Assembly: GCF_026241755.1 (NCBI RefSeq) | Contig: NZ_JAPJDA010000014.1 | Span: 62,001 to 126,000 of the forward strand | DNA length: 64,000 nucleotides | Source of the DNA: Salinimicrobium profundisediminis | GTDB taxonomy: Bacteria; Bacteroidota; Bacteroidia; Flavobacteriales; Flavobacteriaceae | Direction of reading: 5' to 3' | Part shown: one piece after another, positions 1 to 10,437 of the stretch | How the letters are laid out: every line of letters begins with the position of its first letter | How positions within the stretch are numbered: position 1 is the stretch's first letter | Notes under the pieces: model-generated | The model's database searches: none | What the model saw: the letters and a program-made list of their open reading frames with translations, nothing else | What the model was told of the DNA's origin: nothing | Translations under genes and position numbers: made by a program

Positions 1-624
1 TATGTTAAGGATGAAAAGGAAAAGAACAAACTTTTTAAAGCCATAGAGGTATTTCCTGCTATTCAGAAGAAAGCGCAGTGGGCCCTAAAATGGATAGAAT
101 CTGATTCTTTTGCTGAAAGGCTCATCGCTTTTGCAGCTGTAGAAGGAATTTTCTTTTCGGGCGCTTTTTGCTCTATCTTCTGGCTGAAGAAGCGCGGATT
201 AATGCCCGGCCTCACTTTCTCTAATGAACTTATTTCAAGAGATGAAGGAGTACACTGCGACTTTGCTGTTCATCTGCACAACAACCACCTTGTGAACAAG
301 GTGCCAAAAGAGCGAATTAGAGAGATCATTGTTGATGCACTTAATATTGAAAGAGAGTTTATTACTGAATCCCTTCCGGTAAGCCTTATCGGGATGAATT
401 CTAACCTGATGACCCAATATCTTGAATTTGTTGCCGACCGACTGCTGGTTGAACTAGAATGTGAAAAGGAATATGGCACTGCGAATCCATTCGACTTTAT
501 GGATATGATCAACCTGCAGGGGAAAACCAACTTCTTTGAAAAGAGAGTTGGCGAATACCAGAAAGCAGGAGTGATGAACAAAGACAAAGACGCCGATAAG
601 ATTAGTTTCGACGCTGATTTTTAG
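1..624 (+). CDS. nrdB: Class I ribonucleotide reductase beta subunit, 3' part
   Basis: The reading frame is open from the first base of the window, so the start lies upstream; 207 codons are visible. NrdB holds the metal/tyrosyl-radical cofactor that drives reduction of ribonucleotides by NrdA. Seen here: the helix AVEGIFFSG with a conserved metal-ligand glutamate, then [14 protein letters not shown] with the next Glu and His ligands. The tail ends in SFDADF, the acidic/aromatic end by which beta subunits dock on alpha. The radical tyrosine and first ligands lie outside the window. nrdA follows 124 bp downstream on the same strand, so co-transcription is likely. Family assignment is firm. Confidence 0.95.
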   Translation, partial: YVKDEKEKNKLFKAIEVFPAIQKKAQWALKWIESDSFAERLIAFAAVEGIFFSGAFCSIFWLKKRGLMPGLTFSNELISRDEGVHCDFAVHLHNNHLVNKVPKERIREIIVDALNIEREFITESLPVSLIGMNSNLMTQYLEFVADRLLVELECEKEYGTANPFDFMDMINLQGKTNFFEKRVGEYQKAGVMNKDKDADKISFDADF

Positions 625-633
625 GCCCCCTTG

Positions 634-677
634 CCCCCGAAGGGGGAACTAATTCTCCTGCTTCACAAATGTGAAGC
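634..677. repeat. Two small hairpins between nrdB and nrdA
   Basis: CCCCC-GAA-GGGGG lies at 634-646, preceded by another C run, and GCTTCAC-AAAT-GTGAAGC (7-bp perfect stem) at 660-677. Neither is followed by a T run, so they look like RNA processing or stability elements or intergenic repeat units rather than terminators. The C-GAA-G type recurs in the cluster at 10960-11610. Confidence 0.5.
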
Positions 678-748
678 ATACTTCAAAATAACCGCCTACA
701 CCTCCTCCCATCTTGTGAGGCTGAGAGAGGCATTTAAAATCTAAACTT

Positions 749-3196
749 ATGTTCGTAGAAAAAAGAGGCGGCCGCAGAGAACCTATTATGTTTGACAAGA
801 TCACAGCCAGGATTAGAAAACTGTGCTATGGCTTAAATGAACTCGTTGACCCTGTAAAGGTGGCGATGCGGGTGATTGAAGGGCTTTATGACGGAGTTAC
901 CACCAGTGAACTTGACAATCTCGCAGCCGAAATTGCCGCTACAATGACCACTTCCCATCCCGATTATGCGAAACTGGCGGCAAGAATTTCAGTCTCTAAC
1001 CTACACAAGAATACAAAAAAGACATTTTCGGAAGTGATGACCGATCTTTACGAGTACGTAAATCCGCGTACCAATCAAAAGTCGCCACTTATTGCCGATG
1101 ATGTGTACGAGGTCATTCAGAAGAATAAAGAACTGCTTGATTCCACGATTATTTACAACAGGGATTTTCAGTATGATTACTTCGGATTTAAAACCCTGGA
1201 GCGCTCGTATCTTCTGAAGATAAACGGAAAAATTGCCGAAAGGCCTCAGCACATGCTTATGCGTGTTTCCGTAGGAATTCATCCCGATGACATGGAAGCT
1301 GCGATCGAGACCTATGAGCTCATGTCGAAGAAATATTTCACGCACGCCACTCCTACTCTTTTCAACGCCGGAACTCCGAAGCCACAGATGTCTTCCTGTT
1401 TCCTGCTCACCATGAAAGACGATAGCATTGACGGGATCTACGACACGCTGAAGCAGACTGCGAAGATCTCACAATCGGCCGGCGGAATTGGTTTGTCTAT
1501 CCACAACGTAAGAGCTACGGGTTCCTATATTTCAGGCACCAATGGTACTTCCAACGGGATCGTGCCTATGCTGCGGGTTTTTAATGACACTGCACGATAT
1601 GTCGACCAGGGTGGCGGAAAACGAAAGGGGTCTTTTGCCATTTATGTAGAACCCTGGCACGCTGATATTTTTGACTTCCTCGACCTGAAAAAGAACCACG
1701 GAAAAGAGGAAATGCGGGCCCGTGACCTCTTCTACGCGATGTGGGTCCCCGATCTTTTCATGAAACGTGTAGAAGAAAATGAAAGCTGGACGCTGATGTG
1801 TCCGCACGAATGCCCGGGACTTTACGACATTCACGGCGAAGAGTTCGAAGAACTTTATTTGAAATACGAAGCCGAAGGCAAAGGCCGAAAAAGCATTAAA
1901 GCCCGTGACCTGTGGGAAAAGATTTTGGAATCACAGATCGAAACCGGAACTCCGTACATGCTGTACAAAGATTCGGCTAACCGGAAATCGAATCAGCAAA
2001 ACCTGGGAACGATTCGTTCTTCAAATCTTTGTACCGAGATCCTGGAATACACCAGCGAAGATGAAGTAGCCGTTTGTAACCTTGCTTCTATTGCATTGCC
2101 AATGTTTATTAAGGGTAATGAATTTGATCATAAGGAACTCTTCAGGATCACTAAGAGAGTTACGAGGAATTTAAATAAAGTGATCGACAGGAATTATTAT
2201 CCGGTAAAGGAAGCCGAAAATTCTAATTTCAGGCACCGGCCTGTGGGGCTGGGAGTTCAGGGATTGGCAGATACTTTTATAAAACTCAGGCTACCTTTTA
2301 CTAGCGATGAAGCTAAAAAACTAAACCAGGAGATCTTTGAAACCCTTTATTTTGCTGCCGTGACCGCCTCTATGGAAATGGCTAAGGAAGCAGGCACCTA
2401 TTCTACCTATGAAGGTTCACCTATGAGCAAAGGCCAATTCCAGTTTAACCTTTGGGGGATCAATGATGAAGACCTTAGCGGCAGATGGGATTGGGCAAAG
2501 CTTAGAAAACAGGTGCTCAAAAATGGCGTTCGCAACTCACTTTTAGTTGCGCCAATGCCTACTGCTTCCACTTCCCAGATCCTTGGAAACAATGAAGCTT
2601 TTGAACCATACACTTCCAATATCTACACCCGCCGTGTGCTTTCGGGGGAATTTATCGTTGTCAATAAACACCTCCTGGAAGACCTGGTGGAAAGGAATCT
2701 GTGGACAGAAGATGTCAAAAATGCCATTTTACGATCCAATGGTTCTGTACAAAATATAGATGTCATTCCTGAAGATCTTAAGGAACTGTATAAGACAGTT
2801 TGGGAGCTCAGCATGAAGGATATTATCGATATGTCCCGTCACCGCGGTTATTTTATTGATCAGTCGCAGTCGCTCAACCTCTTCATGGAGAACGCGAACT
2901 ATTCCAAGCTCACCTCCATGCATTTCTATGCCTGGAAAAGCGGCCTTAAAACAGGAATGTATTACCTGCGCACCAAAAGTGCTGTAGATGCCATTAAATT
3001 CACTTTAGCAAAAGAGGAAAAGAAGCAGGAAATACCTGCGGAAAAAATTTCTGAAATACAGGTTTCCCCCGATGCCGAACCAGCATCCAAAAATGTCATT
3101 TTAGACGATGCTTCCATGTCACCTGAAGAGCTGCGTGCATTGATTGCACAATCTAAAGAAGCTGAAGGTGACGACTGTTTGATGTGCGGGAGTTAG
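749..3196 (+). CDS. nrdA: Class I ribonucleoside-diphosphate reductase alpha subunit
   Basis: This is the catalytic subunit that reduces ribonucleoside diphosphates to deoxy forms; 815 aa is typical of class Ia alpha chains. The N-terminus ([17 protein letters not shown]) begins an ATP-cone, so activity is probably controlled by ATP/dATP. Active-site landmarks are in order: Cys near residue 216 (MSSCFLL), NLCTEI near 428 (radical Cys and Glu), VCNLAS near 443 (redox partner Cys), the tyrosine pair MYYLRT near 737 for radical transfer, and the C-terminal CLMCGS pair that is re-reduced by thioredoxin/glutaredoxin. A linker rich in Glu/Lys/Pro precedes the tail. It follows nrdB and precedes a dNTPase gene. 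Two copies of the AAAATGNCATTTT motif lie inside it. Confidence 0.98.
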   Translation: MFVEKRGGRREPIMFDKITARIRKLCYGLNELVDPVKVAMRVIEGLYDGVTTSELDNLAAEIAATMTTSHPDYAKLAARISVSNLHKNTKKTFSEVMTDLYEYVNPRTNQKSPLIADDVYEVIQKNKELLDSTIIYNRDFQYDYFGFKTLERSYLLKINGKIAERPQHMLMRVSVGIHPDDMEAAIETYELMSKKYFTHATPTLFNAGTPKPQMSSCFLLTMKDDSIDGIYDTLKQTAKISQSAGGIGLSIHNVRATGSYISGTNGTSNGIVPMLRVFNDTARYVDQGGGKRKGSFAIYVEPWHADIFDFLDLKKNHGKEEMRARDLFYAMWVPDLFMKRVEENESWTLMCPHECPGLYDIHGEEFEELYLKYEAEGKGRKSIKARDLWEKILESQIETGTPYMLYKDSANRKSNQQNLGTIRSSNLCTEILEYTSEDEVAVCNLASIALPMFIKGNEFDHKELFRITKRVTRNLNKVIDRNYYPVKEAENSNFRHRPVGLGVQGLADTFIKLRLPFTSDEAKKLNQEIFETLYFAAVTASMEMAKEAGTYSTYEGSPMSKGQFQFNLWGINDEDLSGRWDWAKLRKQVLKNGVRNSLLVAPMPTASTSQILGNNEAFEPYTSNIYTRRVLSGEFIVVNKHLLEDLVERNLWTEDVKNAILRSNGSVQNIDVIPEDLKELYKTVWELSMKDIIDMSRHRGYFIDQSQSLNLFMENANYSKLTSMHFYAWKSGLKTGMYYLRTKSAVDAIKFTLAKEEKKQEIPAEKISEIQVSPDAEPASKNVILDDASMSPEELRALIAQSKEAEGDDCLMCGS
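2718..2730. repeat. AAAATGNCATTTT palindrome (in nrdA)
   Basis: Perfect copy with C at the centre, within codons reading V-K-N-A-I-L. Part of the dispersed motif family described in the findings. Confidence 0.6.
3090..3102. repeat. AAAATGNCATTTT palindrome (in nrdA)
   Basis: Perfect copy with T at the centre, within codons reading S-K-N-V-I-L-D, 372 bp after the previous copy in the same gene and in the same codon phase. Confidence 0.6.
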
Positions 3197-3410
3197 GTTG
3201 AGTTTTGAGAAAATGATTAAAAAAGAGTCTAGAAACTAGAATCTAGAGTCTAGACTTTAAAAAAATTTTAGATTATCTAAACGAATCAAGTCTTGGCTCT
3301 TGCTTCTAGAAGCGAAGCGATCCTGGTTCTTTTTCAAAATGATAGTTACTTTCTTGATCATTGTTTATTGCTCATTGTTTATTTTTGAAGCTTACTGAAA
3401 TAAATATTAA
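3197..3410. repeat. nrdA-dgt spacer with TCTAGA repeats
   Basis: The 214-bp spacer holds an inverted pair AGTCTAGA/TCTAGACT at 3226-3256 with further TCTAGA-like copies between the arms, then an A-run. Nearer dgt there is a direct repeat of CATTGTTTATT (about 3359-3382). No T-tract follows the inverted repeat on the plus strand, so it is not a clear terminator. No coding potential was seen. Confidence 0.5.
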
Positions 3411-4754
3411 ATGATGAACTGGGAGCAGCTGCTTTCGCTTAGAAAAGCAGGAGACACGAATAAAAGATTAAGAAAAGAACAAAATGCGACCCGCTTAGGA
3501 TTTGAAGTTGACTACGACCGCATCATATTTTCTTCGGCTTTTAGAAGTTTACAGGATAAAACGCAGGTAATTCCGCTTTCCAAGACAGATTTTGTACATA
3601 CACGGCTTACGCACAGCCTTGAAGTTTCGGTAGTGGGGCGTTCTTTGGGCCGCCTGGCGGGGCAAAAGATCCTGGAGAAACATCCGCAGCTGGAAAAAAC
3701 CCACGGCTACCAAATGAACGATTTTGGGGCTATTGTTGCCGCTGCCGCCCTGGCACACGATATTGGGAATCCGCCGTTTGGGCATTCGGGAGAAAAGGCC
3801 ATTGGTGAATACTTCAGCAATGGCAACGGCAGGCGTTTTCGGGAGTTGCTTACTGCTGAAGAATTTGAAGATTTGACCAAATTTGAAGGAAACGCCAATG
3901 GCTTTAAGATCTTAACGGAAGACAAACCCGGTATACCTGGAGGCATCAGGCTTTCGTATGCTACTTTAGGAGCTTTTATAAAATATCCGAAGGAATCCCT
4001 TCCGTATAAACCCACCGCACGAATAGCCGATAAAAAGTTCGGAATATTTCAGTCTGAAAAAGCCTTTTTTGAAGAGGTAGCAAACGAGCTGGGACTTATC
4101 TCCACCGGCACCGGAAAAAATCTTAGTTATTGCAGACATCCGCTTGCATTTTTAGTAGAGGCGGCCGATGATATTTGCTACACGATCATTGATTTTGAAG
4201 ACGGCATCAACCTGGGGCTTATTCAGGAGGAATATGCACTGGAATATCTTATTAACCTGGTGAAAGATTCGATCATCACCAAAAAATACCACAACCTGCA
4301 AACCCGTGCCGACAGGCTGAGTTATCTCAGGGCCCTGGCTATAAATACGCTACTCACAGAGGCTGTCGAAATCTTTATGGCCAACGAAGATGCCATTCTA
4401 AAAGGGGAATTTCACGAAGCCCTTTTTGACAGGAGTAAATACGAAGCCCAGATTAGCGATATTATCAAGATAAGTATTGATAAAATTTACCAGAGCGAAG
4501 AAGTGATAAGCAAGGAAATTGCCGGTTACCAAATGCTTTCTCACCTGCTGGACACTTACACCACTGCTCTATTGCCCGAAAACGGGAAGCAGACAAATTA
4601 TAACAAACTGGTGCTGAAATTAATCCCCGAAGCACATCATTTTGAAGATCTTGAGGTGTATGATAAGCTCATCAAAATTTGCAGTTATATTTCTTCGCTT
4701 ACAGACAGTAAAATTGTGTCGTTGTTCAAAAAATTCAAAGGGCTTAAAATTTAA
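3411..4754 (+). CDS. dgt: Deoxyguanosinetriphosphate triphosphohydrolase (dNTPase, HD superfamily)
   Basis: It hydrolyses dNTPs to deoxynucleosides and tripolyphosphate, lowering or balancing dNTP pools. The 447-aa protein shows the HD-domain metal site: THSLEV near residue 69 (His), AHDIGNPPFGHSGE near 115 (His-Asp pair and the family signature), and DDICYTIIDFEDG (distal Asp). The N-terminal TRLGFEVDYDRIIFSSAFR segment is also typical. Two Met codons are adjacent at the start; the first is used here. Its position behind nrdBA suggests a dNTP synthesis/degradation neighbourhood, although the 214-bp spacer leaves co-transcription open. Preference for dGTP over other dNTPs cannot be read from sequence. 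Confidence 0.93.
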   Translation: MMNWEQLLSLRKAGDTNKRLRKEQNATRLGFEVDYDRIIFSSAFRSLQDKTQVIPLSKTDFVHTRLTHSLEVSVVGRSLGRLAGQKILEKHPQLEKTHGYQMNDFGAIVAAAALAHDIGNPPFGHSGEKAIGEYFSNGNGRRFRELLTAEEFEDLTKFEGNANGFKILTEDKPGIPGGIRLSYATLGAFIKYPKESLPYKPTARIADKKFGIFQSEKAFFEEVANELGLISTGTGKNLSYCRHPLAFLVEAADDICYTIIDFEDGINLGLIQEEYALEYLINLVKDSIITKKYHNLQTRADRLSYLRALAINTLLTEAVEIFMANEDAILKGEFHEALFDRSKYEAQISDIIKISIDKIYQSEEVISKEIAGYQMLSHLLDTYTTALLPENGKQTNYNKLVLKLIPEAHHFEDLEVYDKLIKICSYISSLTDSKIVSLFKKFKGLKI

Positions 4755-4809
4755 TTTTTTGTATTTTGCAGAATAGCTTTCTTCGGAAGACATTTACCTA
4801 TATCCCCTT

Positions 4810-7647
4810 ATGAATAAACGATTACTTTTTGTACTTCCGGTCGTTCTGTTTGCTGCCGTTTTTGGTCTTTACCTGAGTTGTGAGAACAATGCACCTTCTG
4901 AAATTTCAGAATTAAGACAAAGACATGAGCATTTTTTGAAGCAGAACAAGCCCACCAAGGACAAGGGGTTTTCACGCCTCGAAAAAATTAAAAAAGGCCT
5001 GCCTCCAAAGAAATATTATGAGGAAATGGAGTATCTCACCATGAATCCTGCTTTGGGATATCCTGAACCCCATAAAGTAAGGGATTTGCACGAGCAACTT
5101 CAAAAACAGCGGCAAAGCAGGAGTTACATCAAAGCCCCCGGAGATAGTGAGCAGCACCCATGGCTCTCTCGCGGCCCCAACAATGTGGGAGGCCGTACAA
5201 GAGTATTATTATTTGACCCTAATGACACCTCGGGCAACCGGGTGTTTGCCGGTGCAATAAGCGGCGGCCTGTGGGTCAATGACAATATCACCCGCGAATC
5301 TTCTCCCTGGGAACAGGTAGAAGGTTTGCCTGCAAATTTGAATATATCCTGCCTTACGGTCGATCCGCGGAATTCTAATATCTGGTATGCAGGTACAGGA
5401 GAACAATATACCGGCGGGGACGTAGTGGGAACGGGCGTTTACAAAACCACCGATGGGGGCCAGACCTGGAATAAAGTTCTGGATGTAGAAGATTTTTCAG
5501 AATCGGGAAGCAGCACAAACATTCGGGCAATTGGGGGTGTCTATTACATCAATGACATAGAAGCCTGGGATAATGGCAGCAGCACCGAAGTCTTTATTGG
5601 AGTCTCTACTCACTTGTATGCCAATGCTCAAAATCCGCAGAATTTATTAGGCTTTTTTGAAAGAGGCCTGTACCAAAGTAAAGACGAAGGCGCTTCCTGG
5701 AACAAAGTCCTTGAAGAGGAATCTTTTAATGACTTTGAAACAGATGCGGCAGGGAATGCCTGGGTTTCCACAACCTATTCGCCGGGAGTGGAGAATTCTT
5801 TTGGCGGAAAGATCTTCAGGCGTGAAAAAGGTGCAAATACGAGCTGGTCTCTGGTGACCACCATTCCCAATGTTTATCGCACCGAGATAGAAGCTTCAGC
5901 CTTAAACCCTGATAAATTTTATATTCTTGCTGAAGACCAGTTTGAAGAAGCGTCGCTTTGGGTTACGACGAACGCTTTTCAAAATATTACACGGCTGAAT
6001 GAACCCAATGATGCCGATCTTGATATTCCTCCTGATGATTTTGCTAGGGGCCAGGCTTTTTATAATCTTATGATAGAATCTGATCCTACCAACGATGAAA
6101 TCATCTATGTTGGCGGAATAGACCTCTTCAGGTCAACTACCGGTGGTAATTCATGGGAACAGATCTCTAAATGGTCAGATAATGATAATCTTGATGAATT
6201 ACCTGTTTCCGAAGTCCATGCAGACCATCATGTGATGAGGTTTAAGCCCGGTAATACCAATCAGGCGATCTTTGGGCATGACGGCGGGGTTTCGTTTGCC
6301 AACGATCTTTCAGCAGCAAGCACTTCGAAAGTATTCATCACTCCCGAGACCGACTATATTACCACGCAATTCTATTCTGTTGCCGTGGCACCAACTTCTT
6401 TTGCAACGGGCGACTACTTTTTGGGAGGCACCCAGGATAACGGAACCCTGCTGATTGAAAGAGGGAACCCCACTTCTATAGGAATATTGGGTGGCGATGG
6501 CGCTCATTCCTTTTTTGACCAGGTAGACACCGAATACCTCATAGCCAATTTGGTATACAACGACCTTATTATTCTTTACAATTACGACAAAGATGGTTTT
6601 GCGCTTATTGCCAATAATGAGAACAGGGACGGATTTTTCATAAACCCTCAAGCCCTTGATTCCAATTTGGATATCCTGTTCTCAAACGGACCTGAAGGCG
6701 TGCTTTACAGGTATGATAACCTCACTCAACTTCCACTTTTAGGTGATGATGGCATTCAGCAAAATTCACCCATTGCGCCAAAAGTTTCTCTCAAAAATGC
6801 CCTTTTAGACAGTTCTATAAGTGCCCTCACCGTTTCCCCTTTTTCAACCCAAAGCAGCACGGTACTTCTGGGGCTTACCAATTCCAAACTCCTTAAAGTT
6901 GAAAATGCGCATGGCGCTCCTGAAAATGCTACGTGGAAGAAGATCACCGGTCCAGAATTCTTAGGAAGTATTTCGGATGTGGAATACGGTGAAACCCCAG
7001 ACGAAATCTATGTTACCTTTTACAATTACGGCGTAAAAAGTATATGGTACACTTCAAATGCCAATGCCACAAATCCTACCTGGACAAGTAAAGAAGGAAA
7101 CCTGCCTGACCTGCCCGTACTTTCTATTCTTCACAACCCGCTTAACAAAGACGAGGTAATTGTGGGAACAGAACTCGGAGTTTGGGCAACCGAAAATTTC
7201 ACCAGCAGCCAGCCTGTATGGGTGCAATCATACAACGGGATGAGTGATGTAAAGGTCACCGACTTAGATCTCAAAAAAGGCAATAATGTAGTCTATGCTG
7301 CTTCTTACGGGCGCGGCATCTTCTCTGGTCAATTTAAAACAGCTAAAGAAGAAGCAGAAGAACGCGGGGAAATGGTAGTTGAAGAGAACGTGATTATGGT
7401 CTATCCAACTATTTCTGGAGGAAATTATCAGATTGTATCGGGTGAGGATATAGAGGACATGCAGGCATTTGTTTACAACATCCAGGGAAAACTGATACAG
7501 GTTGTGAAGACCCCGCTTGAAGCAAATGAACCCATTGATGTGTATATTGTCACTGAAGCTCCCGGAGTTTACCTATTCAAGATCACGGGTGCCGGAAAAA
7601 CCGAAGTTCAGAAAGTGATCAAACTAAAAGACCTGGATCAATCTTAA
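4810..7647 (+). CDS. T9SS type A sorted beta-propeller (sortilin/BNR-like) protein
   Basis: A 945-aa exported protein of unknown substrate. It has an N-terminal hydrophobic segment ending YLSCEN, then Asp-box/BNR repeats such as TDGGQTWNK, KDEGASWNK and TTGGNSWEQ, as in sortilin/VPS10- and sialidase-type propellers. It ends in a roughly 80-residue domain (VYPTISGG...VYIVTEAPGVYLFKI...KVIKL) of the type A C-terminal signal family, which directs secretion and surface attachment through the type IX system. No sialidase Arg triad or Asp/Glu/Tyr set is evident, so it is probably an adhesin or binding protein. The Cys near residue 24 is reminiscent of a lipobox but lacks a good -3 residue. The stop overlaps the convergent DUF3078 gene by 4 bp. 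Confidence 0.85.
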   Translation: MNKRLLFVLPVVLFAAVFGLYLSCENNAPSEISELRQRHEHFLKQNKPTKDKGFSRLEKIKKGLPPKKYYEEMEYLTMNPALGYPEPHKVRDLHEQLQKQRQSRSYIKAPGDSEQHPWLSRGPNNVGGRTRVLLFDPNDTSGNRVFAGAISGGLWVNDNITRESSPWEQVEGLPANLNISCLTVDPRNSNIWYAGTGEQYTGGDVVGTGVYKTTDGGQTWNKVLDVEDFSESGSSTNIRAIGGVYYINDIEAWDNGSSTEVFIGVSTHLYANAQNPQNLLGFFERGLYQSKDEGASWNKVLEEESFNDFETDAAGNAWVSTTYSPGVENSFGGKIFRREKGANTSWSLVTTIPNVYRTEIEASALNPDKFYILAEDQFEEASLWVTTNAFQNITRLNEPNDADLDIPPDDFARGQAFYNLMIESDPTNDEIIYVGGIDLFRSTTGGNSWEQISKWSDNDNLDELPVSEVHADHHVMRFKPGNTNQAIFGHDGGVSFANDLSAASTSKVFITPETDYITTQFYSVAVAPTSFATGDYFLGGTQDNGTLLIERGNPTSIGILGGDGAHSFFDQVDTEYLIANLVYNDLIILYNYDKDGFALIANNENRDGFFINPQALDSNLDILFSNGPEGVLYRYDNLTQLPLLGDDGIQQNSPIAPKVSLKNALLDSSISALTVSPFSTQSSTVLLGLTNSKLLKVENAHGAPENATWKKITGPEFLGSISDVEYGETPDEIYVTFYNYGVKSIWYTSNANATNPTWTSKEGNLPDLPVLSILHNPLNKDEVIVGTELGVWATENFTSSQPVWVQSYNGMSDVKVTDLDLKKGNNVVYAASYGRGIFSGQFKTAKEEAEERGEMVVEENVIMVYPTISGGNYQIVSGEDIEDMQAFVYNIQGKLIQVVKTPLEANEPIDVYIVTEAPGVYLFKITGAGKTEVQKVIKLKDLDQS

Positions 7648-8612
7648 AAAGAATACACTATTCCCACGCCCAATAGCTGCTTAAACTGAACCTTGGGACC
7701 GCCGGTTTCCAACGTACCATCTCCATCAAGATCCTGCTTAAACTTCACATCATCATCATACTTGAGATGTGAACCTACGTTGGCTTTAACGTAATCATTC
7801 ACCTGCAGGTCAAGATTGAGCTCCCAGTCAACATCAATATTTCCAAATTGGTTGAGATAATCTGAGTACAGCCGCAAACTATTACTGAGATCAATATTGT
7901 CAAAAATCTTTTTTGAAAAGGCGCTGCTCACCAGGAATCCCAGCTGGGTTCTCACCTTTTCCCCTTCGTCAATAATATTTCCCTCTTCGTCCTTAACAGC
8001 CGGCGAAACCCCGAACATACCTTCATTTGCCAATCGCTGGTCCAACACAAAAGTCGACTTTTGGGTCACCGGGGAGATATACACTGTGAGGTCTTCTTTT
8101 GGAGAGGAATATTCACTTCCTACCCCTACAAAGGCATAACCCGGGGCCATAAATTTGGAAATTGGGGTCTCGGTGTTGGGATATCTATACCCGAAAGAGA
8201 GCTGGGTGTTAAACGTAAATTTAGCCGAATAATACCAATTGGAAACCGAATCGCGCCGGTACCCGAAATTGGAGTTGATCTCGAGGTTATCTTCTGTCTT
8301 TCGAAGCTCCCTGCCTTCCTGTGCGTTAAACCCATATTTTACTGCAAGGGTCGAATTCCAGTTTAAAAGTTCTTTCTGGTATTTTCTTCCGAAGAGACCG
8401 TGGAGTAAGGCAGAAAAAGAATTATTCCCCCCCGAATTCCAGTTAATAAAGGCTACTTCATTCAGGTTGACCCCTACTTTGTTGGTCTTTTTCCAGTAAT
8501 TGATCTTTTCATTTACCACGGTGGTTGTATCAACAGCTGTGGTATCTCTTTCGGTACCATAGCCAAGGGCGGCAAATAATAAAAACGTGAGGCAAATGAG
8601 GGACTTGTGCAT
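7644..8612 (-). CDS. DUF3078 domain outer-membrane-like protein
   Basis: A 322-aa protein with signal peptide MHKSLICLTFLLFAALGYG. It is rich in alternating aromatic/polar segments (GYRRDSVSNWYYSAKFTFNTQ) and ends in an aromatic residue (GVGIVYSF), as outer-membrane beta-barrels do. The spacing around WKKTNKVGVNLNEVAFINW and NWNSGGNNSF fits the DUF3078 family, common in Bacteroidota and of unknown function. Its ATG overlaps the dxs stop (TAATG), so it is translationally coupled to dxs. That coupling does not by itself imply a role in isoprenoid synthesis. Confidence 0.8.
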   Translation of the reverse strand: MHKSLICLTFLLFAALGYGTERDTTAVDTTTVVNEKINYWKKTNKVGVNLNEVAFINWNSGGNNSFSALLHGLFGRKYQKELLNWNSTLAVKYGFNAQEGRELRKTEDNLEINSNFGYRRDSVSNWYYSAKFTFNTQLSFGYRYPNTETPISKFMAPGYAFVGVGSEYSSPKEDLTVYISPVTQKSTFVLDQRLANEGMFGVSPAVKDEEGNIIDEGEKVRTQLGFLVSSAFSKKIFDNIDLSNSLRLYSDYLNQFGNIDVDWELNLDLQVNDYVKANVGSHLKYDDDVKFKQDLDGDGTLETGGPKVQFKQLLGVGIVYSF

Positions 8613-10399
8613 TATTTTAATTTTCTAAGCATTGAGTTAAGACACGCCTTAATACTTTCAACGTCAATTTTTGATTTTTCTTGTAATTCTTCCACTTTTC
8701 CGTGGTCTGTAAATTTATCGGGCAATCCCAGGGCGGTAATTGGGAGGTGATAATTGTGCTGCTGGGCAAACTCCATCACAGCCGATCCTGCCCCGCCGTT
8801 TATTACCCCGTCTTCTACAGTAACCAGCATTTTATAGCCAGTCATGATCTCATGCAGCAGCCCTTCATCCAAAGGTTTAATAAACCGCATATCGAAGTGG
8901 CCAATTGCTTCAGGTTGTCCCAGTTCTTCCAGCGCCTTTTCGGCCTTCTTCCCTATAGTGCCAAAAGTAAGCACCGCAATAGCACTTCCCTCCTTCAGTT
9001 TTCTACCTTTTCCAAAGCTAATCTCCTCAAACGGCAACTGCCAGTCTTCAACAAAACCTCTGCCTCTGGGATAACGTATGGCCAGAGGGTGTTTTAGTTT
9101 TCCGGTTTGGGCAGTGTACAACATGTTTCTAAGGTCCACTTCATCAAGAGGCGCAAAGATGATCATATTAGGAATACAGCGCAAATAAGCAATATCAAAA
9201 CTTCCATGATGAGTAGCGCCATCTTCCCCCACGAGTCCGGCCCTGTCGAGACAAAAGATCACCGGCAAATCCTGAAGTGCCACATCATGAATCACCTGAT
9301 CGTAAGCCCGCTGAAGGAAAGTAGAATAGATAGCACAAAAAACCACAAAGCCCTGTGTTGCCATCCCGGCTGCAAGAGTCACGGCATGTTGCTCGGCAAT
9401 GCCCACGTCAAAAGCGCGATCGGGGAAAGCCTGCATCATGTACTTAAGCGAACTACCTGTTGGCATGGCAGGTGTGATCCCAATGATCTTCTCGTTCTTT
9501 TCGGCCAGTTCAACCAGGCTCAGCCCAAAAACATCCTGGAACTTTAACGGTAAATTTTCGGTATCATAGGGAAGTAACTCCCCTGTATCGGGAAGAAATT
9601 TTCCCGGGGCGTGGTATTTCACCTGGTCTTCTTCGGCTTTTTTAAGACCTTTCCCTTTTGTGGTGATCACATGTAGAAACTTGGGGCCTTTTATCTTCTT
9701 AAGTGCTTCAAGGGTTTCTAAAAGACTCTCCAGGTCATGCCCGTCTACCGGGCCAAAATATTTAAAGTTCAGCGCCTCGACCATATTATCCTGCTTCGGC
9801 TTGTAACCCACCCGCGCTTTTGTAAGATAATTCTTTAAAGCACCTACACTGGGATCAATTCCAATGGCGTTGTCATTGAGAATGATCAAAAGATTGGCAT
9901 TGGTTACCCCGGCGTGGTTCAATCCTTCAAAAGCCATCCCGCTGGCGATAGAGGCATCTCCTATTACGGCAATATGTTGTTTTTCACTGTCTCCCTTTAA
10001 GCCCGAAGCCAGCGCCATGCCCAATGCAGCCGAGATCGAGGTAGATGAATGCCCTACCCCAAAAGAGTCATATTCGCTCTCGCTTCTTTTGGGAAAACCA
10101 CTGATTCCGTCTAGCTGCCGGTTTGTATGAAAAATCTCTCTCCTGCCGGTAATGATCTTATGCCCGTAAGCCTGGTGCCCCACATCCCATACCAGCAGGT
10201 CTTTTGGTGTATCAAATATGTAATGTAAGGCGATAGTAAGCTCTACCACTCCAAGACTGGCACCTAAATGCCCTTCTTTGGAAGCAACGATCTCAATAAT
10301 GAATTTCCGCAATTCTGCTGCCAGCTGCGGAAGCTTTTCAGGAGCAATTTTCCGAAGATCTACAGGAGAATTAACAGTATCGAGAATAGTTTTTGCCAT
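8612..10399 (-). CDS. dxs: 1-deoxy-D-xylulose-5-phosphate synthase
   Basis: It condenses pyruvate and glyceraldehyde 3-phosphate to DXP, the first step of the MEP isoprenoid pathway, using thiamine diphosphate. It shows the N-terminal HLGASLGVVELTIALHYIF segment, the thiamine site GDASIASGMAFEGLNHAG followed by ILNDNAIGID, the transketolase pyrimidine domain (DVGIAEQHAVTLAAGMA, with its Glu) and the region GLVGEDGATHHGSFD. The variant GDA in place of GDG is the only oddity in the cofactor motif. About 595 aa, slightly shorter than the 620-aa E. coli enzyme. I chose the ATG giving MAKTILD; an in-frame TTG lies three codons upstream. tadA is divergent only 38 bp away. Confidence 0.97.
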   Translation of the reverse strand: MAKTILDTVNSPVDLRKIAPEKLPQLAAELRKFIIEIVASKEGHLGASLGVVELTIALHYIFDTPKDLLVWDVGHQAYGHKIITGRREIFHTNRQLDGISGFPKRSESEYDSFGVGHSSTSISAALGMALASGLKGDSEKQHIAVIGDASIASGMAFEGLNHAGVTNANLLIILNDNAIGIDPSVGALKNYLTKARVGYKPKQDNMVEALNFKYFGPVDGHDLESLLETLEALKKIKGPKFLHVITTKGKGLKKAEEDQVKYHAPGKFLPDTGELLPYDTENLPLKFQDVFGLSLVELAEKNEKIIGITPAMPTGSSLKYMMQAFPDRAFDVGIAEQHAVTLAAGMATQGFVVFCAIYSTFLQRAYDQVIHDVALQDLPVIFCLDRAGLVGEDGATHHGSFDIAYLRCIPNMIIFAPLDEVDLRNMLYTAQTGKLKHPLAIRYPRGRGFVEDWQLPFEEISFGKGRKLKEGSAIAVLTFGTIGKKAEKALEELGQPEAIGHFDMRFIKPLDEGLLHEIMTGYKMLVTVEDGVINGGAGSAVMEFAQQHNYHLPITALGLPDKFTDHGKVEELQEKSKIDVESIKACLNSMLRKLK

Positions 10400-10437
10400 A
10401 AAAAACAAAGGTACATTTTGAAATTGTATTTTTGAAT

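Noticed and set aside
3226-3256. Terminator of nrdA
   Set aside because: An inverted repeat is present, but an A-run rather than a T-run follows on the plus strand.
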